64,000 nucleotides of DNA from Enchytraeus crypticus (lineage: Eukaryota; Annelida; Clitellata; Enchytraeida; Enchytraeidae). The stretch lies in NCBI GenBank assembly GCA_905160935.1, contig CAJHZI010000424.1:166001-230000 (forward strand), written 5' to 3'. The notes under the pieces were generated by a model, which was not told the origin of the DNA, searched no databases, and was given only the letters and a program-made list of their open reading frames with translations. Made by a program: the position numbers and the translations under genes. Below, one piece after another: positions 57,291-64,000 of the stretch (position 1 is its first letter; each line of letters starts with the position of its first letter).

Positions 57291-60200
57291 ATGAAGTATC
57301 TCTCTCTCTTAGTGCACTGCCTACTGGCAGGTCCATGGTACATAACGCCTCCACTCTTCTCTGTTTTCCGCCTTCTTCTTCATTTCCACATATGAGTGGG
57401 TCTTTAAATCATCTAACATACCTAATCTCGGCCTGCCCCTGCCTCTCTTTCCTTCCATTCTACCTTCTATGACCTCTTTTAATAGACCTTCCCCCCTTAG
57501 AATGTGTCCTATCCATTTCTTCTTCCTATTTCTTAATACCCTAAATTAACTTGATGTGCAACACAAAAAAAAACTGTTTGTATGATATTTAATCCGCTTA
57601 TCAAATGCAAATCTATTTGTTCTAACTTTCCGAATTTTGTTCTTGATGGCCATGAGCTTTCATTTGTAATCAGCTTTAGGTATCTCGGTCATATCATACA
57701 GAATGATCTTCATGATGATTTGGACATTAATCGCGAGATAAGGAATTTATTCTATCGTACTTAAAAGAAAATTTGGCTTATGCTCAATTTCTGTTAAATT
57801 GAAATTATTTAGAAGTTATTGTTCTTGCTTCTTTGATATAGCCTTGTGGAAGGTTTTTAAATTAGCTGCTCTTAGTCGTATGAAGTACTGCTATATAAAA
57901 TGCGTTAAATCATTTTTTAACTTCCCAAAATATAGTAGTGTCACTGAAATGTTTTTATCTACTGAGTTGCCCGTATTTGACACAGCGTTATGTAACTCTC
58001 GGTTTAGTTTGTTAAGACGTATCAAAGAGTCTCGTAATGCTCTTATTTCCTACATGTCATGGTTCTGTCTTAGCTGATCATTGTCTTATGTTTAGCTTTT
58101 TTATATTTACATGTGGATTACGTAATTCTCTGTATTTTTCTCTTGTTTCTGTCATTGTATCGTGCAATGTCTTATGGACTGTTGTCTGAAATAAACGAGT
58201 GATGATGATGATGATGAATACATTTAGCAACTGTCTATCTGTGCCAACTCTCTCCAGGACTTCCTCATTTGTAACCTTTTGAGTCCAGCTAATCCTCTCC
58301 ATCCTTCTTCAAATCCACATTTCCAATGCCTCCAGTTTCCTAATACCTTCCTTTCTTAAGGTCCATGTTTCACATCCATATAATAGCGTGGTCTAAACCA
58401 AAGTTTTCACTATCTTTATTTTTGTGTCTTTCTTTAGACTTTTTGTTAATAGTTCTCTTCTACTACCAAAGGCCGCTTTTGCTTGTGCAATCCTACTGCA
58501 TATTTCTGTCTCACATTTCCCATCATCGGTTATAGTATTACCCAAATATTTGAAACTCCTTACCTGTTCCAATTTCGTACCATTTATTGTGATATTAACT
58601 TCACCTTTATTATTGGACACTCTCATAACCTTAGTCTTTTTTATATTAATCTTCATGCCATATCTTACGGCCGTATCATTCAGCCTATCCATTATCTTAT
58701 GCAATCCAATCTCGCTGCCCGCTACCATTCCTTGGTCATCTGCAAATCGTACATCTTGTAACAAATTCCCTCCTACTTTTATTCCTTCTTCCAAGTCTTC
58801 CATGGCTTCCTCCATCATTGCCTCTGTGTAAATGTTAAACAGCAGAAAGCGAAATCTACAACCTTGTCTTACTCCACGTCCTATTTCACCTTCTTCTGAG
58901 TATTCTTGTTGGATTTTGACTACTGCTCTTTGATTCATGTAAATGTTAAACAGCAGCAGCAAAATGCTACAACCTTGTGTTACTCCACGTCCTACTTCAC
59001 CTTCTTCTGAGTATTCTTGTTGGATTTTGATTACTGCTCTTTGATTCATGTACAAGTTCAAAATTAGTCTTCTATCTCTCCAGTCAATTCCTATTCTTTT
59101 TAATATATTCATCATCGTTATCCAATCAATCCTGTCAAAGGCCTTCTCGAAGTCTACAAAGCATACAAAAACGTGATTACCATATTCTAAGCTTCTTTCG
59201 CAAGGAACCCGCATTACTCCTATTGCTTCTCTTGCGCCGCATCATTTCCTAAAACCAAATTGTGTCTTGTTCAGTATCATCTCTGCTTTCGACTGAATGC
59301 GATTATTTACTATCTTTAATAAGATCTTCGATGCATGAGGTATTAAGCTGATTGTTCTGTAATCCGAACACTCCACAGCATTCGCTTTTGGGGAATTGGA
59401 ATCATCACTGACTTGGTAAAGTCGTATGGCCAAATACCTATACTGTGCACTTCCATACATACTTCCATTAACTTTTTGAGAGTTTCTCCTTCCATCATTT
59501 TCAAGAATTCTCCTGGGATTTCATCTATTCCGGCTGCCTTCCCCTTCTTCATACTGTTAATTGCAGAATAAATTTCCTCCTTCATTAAATCGGGGCCCCT
59601 TTTTTCGTCTTCTATGATATTCTCTTCTTCTATTTTAAAATCCTCTTGAACTGGTTTCCCAGCCTTATCATACAATTCCTCTACATATTCTCTTCATCTT
59701 TCTTTTACTTCTTCCAGCTCTGTCTTCAATTCCCCATTTTTACCATAATGGGTAAAAATGATACTAATGTTCTTTGCATCTCCTTTCTTTTTCTTATCGG
59801 TTCTTGCTAATATCCTGACTACCTGGTATAATAGATCCGACCTCCCTCTTCTATCATATTCTGCTTAATCATCACACTTTTCACTCCACCAATGATCTTT
59901 TGCTTTGTCTGTAATTCTTCTAAGTTCACTGTTTAAGCTTCTATATTTCTTTCGGCCATGACTGGTGTCAATACTTTTCCATTTCCTCCTTTCATCCGTT
60001 TGTCTAGTATCTCGCTTGTTATCCAAGGTTTTTTTAGGTGTATTTGCTTTAAGAAAGCCATAAACTTCTTTTGCACCTATTTCAATAGCTTCCTTTAGCT
60101 GACACCATCTTTCATTTACCCCTGTTCTTTCGTAAGCCTTCATTTCCTTAACTTTTCTTTCCACTGCTTCCTGAAACTGATTTCTTTTCTCGTTCAATCC

Positions 60201-61110
60201 GTTCAAATTCCATCTCTTACTGCTTTTCTTCTTAAGTATTTTCTTCAGCTGAAGCCCTACGTTTGCCATTACTAGATTGTGGTCAGAATTAATATCGGTT
60301 CCTGGATAAGCCCTTGAATTCTTCACACTATTCCTGTACCGTTGCTTTAACAGAATATAGTGTAACTGGTATCTTCCCTCGTTTCCGGTGCTTCCTGGTT
60401 TCTTCCATGTGCAACGCCTTCTCTTCTCATGTTTGAACCAAGTGTTGGACACTACTAATCTCATTCTGTTGCAAAAGTCAACCAATTTCTGTCCATTGTC
60501 ATAACTCTCACTTGATTTGTGGCTTTTTCTCCTTTAATCATTCCTTCTATTTTTTCGTACATAGTTTCAATTTCCTCATCCTCTGAGGATGATGTAGGCA
60601 TGTAGATTTGGACAAACACCACATCTACTGGATCTGCTTTGATCCGCACTAACATCAGTCTGTCAGTGCACTGAAGAATCTTTGCAACTCGTTCACTTAA
60701 ATTTCTATCCAATGTTATTGCTACACCCTTCTCCCTTTTATCTCCTCCGGAGTATACAACCCTGTACCCATCGCTTATAAAATCTCCAATTCCCAATCAT
60801 CTTACTTCACTCATCCCTAGGACATTTTTTTCCCTTTCTCCATTTCCGTCTTTACATTTTCTAACTTTCCCCTTTCACTCATAGTTCTCACATTCCATGT
60901 GACCACACTTATCCTTTTAGGGCGCATGGAATGTCCACCTGGTATATCTGTGGGGCACCCATGGTGCCGTCTGGCCGTGAGATTCTTACCACCCCCTCCC
61001 CATTTAAGGGGTGCACGGAACTGGGGGCTCTCATTTTTGTCGTGATATACCATTATTTTCTTGGGGATGTGCTTTTTGACGAGGTTGGCCCACTATGCCT
61101 TCCTCAGCTT
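57290..61110 (-). mobile_element. RTE-like LINE, copy 2, most complete
   Basis: Minus-strand order: endonuclease start (RISVVTWNVRTM near 60890), KREKGVAITLDR and VFVQIYMPT (60461-60796), a deletion in place of the catalytic GDWN region near 60486, NSDHNLVMANV, the linker (59865-60485), RT start (59343-59675: MKKGKAAGIDEIPGEFLK), then 58393-59214 with FVDFEKAFDRIDW, GVTQGC, FADDQGMVAGSEIG and FKYLGNTITDDGKCE. The C-terminus is split by a nested LINE (57540-58216); the 3' end GGACCTGCCAGTAGGCAGTG lies near 57320 with a (GA)n tail. Frameshifts throughout; inactive. A 111-bp in-frame tandem duplication (58833 and 58944 starts) repeats part of the RT palm, and a 16-bp inverted duplication lies at 59746-59761. 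Confidence 0.87.
57540..58216 (+). mobile_element. Nested 5'-truncated LINE inside RTE copy 2
   Basis: Interrupts RTE copy 2 in the opposite orientation. AATAC at 57535-57539 and 58217-58221 is the target duplication; RTE copy 1 has one AATAC at the same site (38565 region). Frames 57582-57764 and 57799-58077 read ELSFVISFRYLGHIIQND, then LFRSYCSCFFDIALW and LSRMKYCYIKCVKSFF, a CR1-like RT C-terminus of a third LINE family. The tail is (GAT)n, 58198-58216. Confidence 0.85.
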
Positions 61111-61245
61111 TGACTGACATTTACCGGGCAGGGGGCGTCAATCCCTGAGAAAACTATCCTGTTTACCCGTACTATCCTGTTTACATGCAGTATATAGGTG
61201 ATCTATTCTTCAGCAATTCGACACAACGCGGTAAACGACAAAACA
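61110..61245 (-). mobile_element. SINE family B fragment
   Basis: TGCCTTCCTCAGCTTTGAC, ATGCAGTATATAGGTGATCT, TTCGACACAACGCGG: antisense head and middle, diverged. Confidence 0.4.
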
Positions 61246-61373
61246 CGGATCCTTTAGCACATATATGCTATAAAATTAACCAGCATTAGACCTACTGGTA
61301 AATTGGCCCTACAGGCATCAACATCAACAACATGAGCTATAGAATGATTGGTAATTACCTCTAGGATGCTCAC

Positions 61374-61727
61374 TCAGATCTTAGAGAGCTTCGCGACGAG
61401 AGCGTTCAAGCCCTGGTCAAAGCGACTGACAGAGGCTCTCAGTACAGACATCTCCTGCTGTATAGTGCTGAGTAGACCTGAGTTAGCGCAGCACTGTGCC
61501 GCTACAGACTCAACCGATTTCTTCTCCCTTCTGTCCTCTTTTCTAACGACTCCAAACATCTTAGTAGCATCGTCATGAGAATTAACGATGGTTTCTCTTT
61601 TTTCATAGGCGTCGAGATCATCGAAGTTGAAACTCCCAGCGAGGTTGGCACCGATTTCAAGACCAAGGTTACAAAGAGCTCGGTTCACCACCACACCAAA
61701 TACCACAATTATCAGTGATGCCCTCAT
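61374..61727 (-). CDS. Small secreted CC-module protein, paralogue 2
   Basis: 117 aa. Signal peptide residues 1-19 (MRASLIIVVFGVVVNRALC). The propeptide is 26 residues longer than in paralogue 1, with YEKRE at 41-45, then RREKK at 66-70. The C-terminal part (KKSVESVAAQCCANSGLLS onward, CC at 79-80) is almost the same as paralogue 1, in protein and DNA, and ends in LSKI. The third Cys of the lectin version of the module is again Phe. A donor-like TAGAG/GTAATT follows the stop by ~16 nt, as in paralogue 1. Secreted; function unknown. The extra propeptide segment is the main difference between the two. Confidence 0.82.
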   Translation of the reverse strand: MRASLIIVVFGVVVNRALCNLGLEIGANLAGSFNFDDLDAYEKRETIVNSHDDATKMFGVVRKEDRREKKSVESVAAQCCANSGLLSTIQQEMSVLRASVSRFDQGLNALVAKLSKI

Positions 61728-61834
61728 CTCAGCTTCCTAAGCAGTAGATATAAGAACCTAAGTCCTATAAGAACCTATTGATTGATGAATCAATAAATCA
61801 AAACAACAATACACTGTTAAATAGATCAATGACT

Positions 61835-62500
61835 AAATCAATTAATGTAGTTCTCGAGAAGAGAACAAATGTAGAAGTGAATTTTGTAGCTTTATTTAAT
61901 ACACGAGCTAGAGCGTTTTGCGCATGTGTTGAAGAAGAATTAAAGCGGTTTTAGGAAACTGTTTTAACTGGGAGATACAGTATTCAAGTTTAGAATTGCA
62001 ACAAGCTCAGTATCTTAAACCTTGTCAGAGTTGATATCCACGGACCTATAGATTGTACGTAGTTGTTGGATATGAAAACGGAGCTGCAGCATGCAATTAA
62101 TAAAAATGCAGCATGTAATTACAAATTACTTAATTAAATCTTTTTGTGTAATTTGGATGTAATACGTAGAAAAAGTGAACCTTTTGACTTGAACTATGCT
62201 TTAAAATGTTCAAAATCGATTAGAAATAATACTATTTGTAATCAACCGAATTAAAGTAGATAATATATTGCTAAGAGAGCATTTAAAAAGTAAATAACAC
62301 TCAATTATATAAACATATATGTACGAGTATATAAACAACTTTACTTATCAGTAACACGCATTAGTTATCAAAGGTTTGAAAATGCTGTCTCTATTAATGC
62401 ATCATAGAACTGCAAAGAGTTGAACTGTCATATGATCCAATTAATATTGATAAATCCGTTAGCGTAAGCGCGTGTGAATCTGAGTGGGCTAAAAAACCTT
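61835..62500. other. No gene seen
   Basis: AT-rich. The stretch at 61920-61995 resembles 31790-31870 and may be displaced upstream flank of the CC-module genes. Confidence 0.4.
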
Positions 62501-62543
62501 TGGCAGTGGCGTTATACACCATGGACCTGCCAGTAGGCGGTGC

Positions 62544-62594
<51 letters not shown>

Positions 62595-62595
62595 A
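62500..62595 (+). mobile_element. RTE-like LINE 3' tip plus (AT)n
   Basis: GCGTTATACACCATGGACC, TGCCAGTAGGCGGTGCATT: sense 3' end of the RTE family, followed by (AT)n at 62546-62593. Confidence 0.6.
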
Positions 62596-62781
62596 AACCA
62601 AGTCCCAATCCGTTACACCATATATACCAATCCAGATTTTTAAGTCTTAATCCAGTATAATATTTAAGACATTAGAGTTTTATGAAATGACAGGATCGTT
62701 TTATGCACTGCGCACTGATTACAACCCACCTCTCTCTCACCAAAGAGCACTTTATTCATTAACAGTTAATTCAATCGCAAC

Positions 62782-63098
<317 letters not shown>

Positions 63099-63099
63099 C

Positions 63100-63955
63100 T
63101 CCCTCCCCCAATCTCTTCTCTACCTCACTTATTTTCTAGCCTTCTTTTTGGAAGGTTCGAGACGCACAACCCTGCTCAGGACCACATTAAATGCAATAGT
63201 ACTCTACTTATCAACTAGTTGATCGTTGCTTAAGATCAAGCCTTTACCAAATCTTGATGCCTTCATATTCATTAATTTGTAAAACTAATGAATATGATGG
63301 CCCCTGAGAAGTGTCCCAATAGTCTTTCTCAGTCTTAACTTTGTCGCCAATTACGACAAATGAATTATAGTTTTGACTATTCCTATTCTATATAGTTATT
63401 TTATGCGGTGTTTCGGCCAGAGTACCACATAGGAAGGTCAGAGTAAAATAACTAACGAAGATAAAGAAAACAAAGAAACTTATATCTCTGGTCTCACTCC
63501 ATAGCGGATGTGAAGTGAATCGTGGACTTTACGAAAGAGTGAGTAGACAATATTTTCAAAAAGACATCCATGATGCTATCTACATGTAGATAACTTATTT
63601 AATTTTTGATTATACTTTCTGATCAGGGTCGGCCAATCAGGGTCCCAATCCACAAAAGGCCATGCTCGATCACCAAGTAAAGCATTTGTTTTCGGTTGAA
63701 TAAATAAACGTGATTTCTCTGACCGTCGACCGTGACGCTGACTACCTAAGAAAGAACATGGCGGGTCAAAAGAGAGATACTCTGGTACACAGCCAAGTGA
63801 GCCCCAAGTGAGGTCTTGCAATTTTGAATGTCACCCGTTCTCGTACCCACAGCCAATGCAGCTGTTTTATCAGTGGAGTGACGTCATCTCTTCCTATACT
63901 TCCATGGATGAGTCTGATTTTGCATGCAGAACCGACTGAATGGTAGATTATCTAT
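63100..63955. other. No gene seen
   Basis: No supported ORF. Inverted repeat at 63263-63297 (12-bp arms, TCATATTCATTA). Confidence 0.45.
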
Positions 63956-63961
63956 TTTTAA

Positions 63962-64000
63962 AAAGCTAATGTTAACGTTAGTTTTCTCACTGGAAAGCGA
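63962..64000 (-). mobile_element. SINE family A fragment, cut by window end
   Basis: GCTAATGTTAACGTTAG, TTTTCTCACTGGAAAGCGA: antisense 3' end of family A as at 35900; continues beyond the window. Confidence 0.6.

Larger units (their letters stand above)
55430..61830. repeat. Segmental duplication, copy B, expanded by insertions
   Basis: Same order of marks as 27780-29260 (see copy A), but split by an L2-like fragment (55745-56275), an RTE LINE (57290-61110) with a nested LINE, and a SINE B fragment. The duplicated gene is 61374-61727. Confidence 0.7.

Noticed and set aside
63576..63821. 81-codon minus-strand ORF at the right end
   Set aside because: No recognised motif, no signal peptide and no paralogue in the window; left unannotated.

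Overview
The window is metazoan nuclear DNA, AT-rich and dense with repeats, most likely from a marine invertebrate. Evidence: spliced genes with GT-AG introns, secreted proteins with signal peptides, an animal-type mRNA-decapping subunit (DCP1), and decayed non-LTR retrotransposons (L2/CR1-like and RTE-like), tRNA-derived SINEs, hAT and mariner elements, and many (AT)n tracts. A spiralian such as a mollusc would fit, but nothing here proves the phylum.

Layout. 1-6.7 kb: LINE fragments and SINE-like repeats, no host gene seen. 6.8-12.4 kb: DCP1 on +, four coding exons, 850 codons, with minisatellites in introns 2 and 3. 12.4-25 kb: probable DCP1 3' UTR, then repeats, including a defective mariner with long TIRs (17326-18283) and a related MITE (18358-19113), both sitting in (AT)n tracts. 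25.0-25.7 kb: a gene for a secreted precursor made almost entirely of Lys-Arg-bounded tetrapeptides and ending in a two-cysteine decapeptide. 28.8-29.1 kb and 61.4-61.7 kb (both -): two paralogous small secreted proteins sharing a Cys-Cys/coiled-coil module. 37.6-49.8 kb (+): a five-exon secreted C-type lectin of 388 aa (exon phases all match) that carries two copies of the same module, each with CC-x22-C spacing, before the lectin domain. The stretches between are introns and intergenic DNA filled with RTE, L2, hAT and SINE copies and simple repeats.

The candidate new biology is the peptide/lectin neighbourhood at 25-62 kb: a repetitive Kex2/PC-type precursor, two small CC-module proteins that arose by segmental duplication, and a CC-module/C-type-lectin fusion. 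All are secreted and all carry a dibasic site N-terminal to the mature part. Separately, two RTE copies compared with each other expose two short inverted duplications with the signature of template switching. Two SINE families each appear to share a 3' tail with a different LINE in the same window (RTE and L2-like).

All family names come from motif recognition by eye. No alignment, database search or transcript evidence was available.
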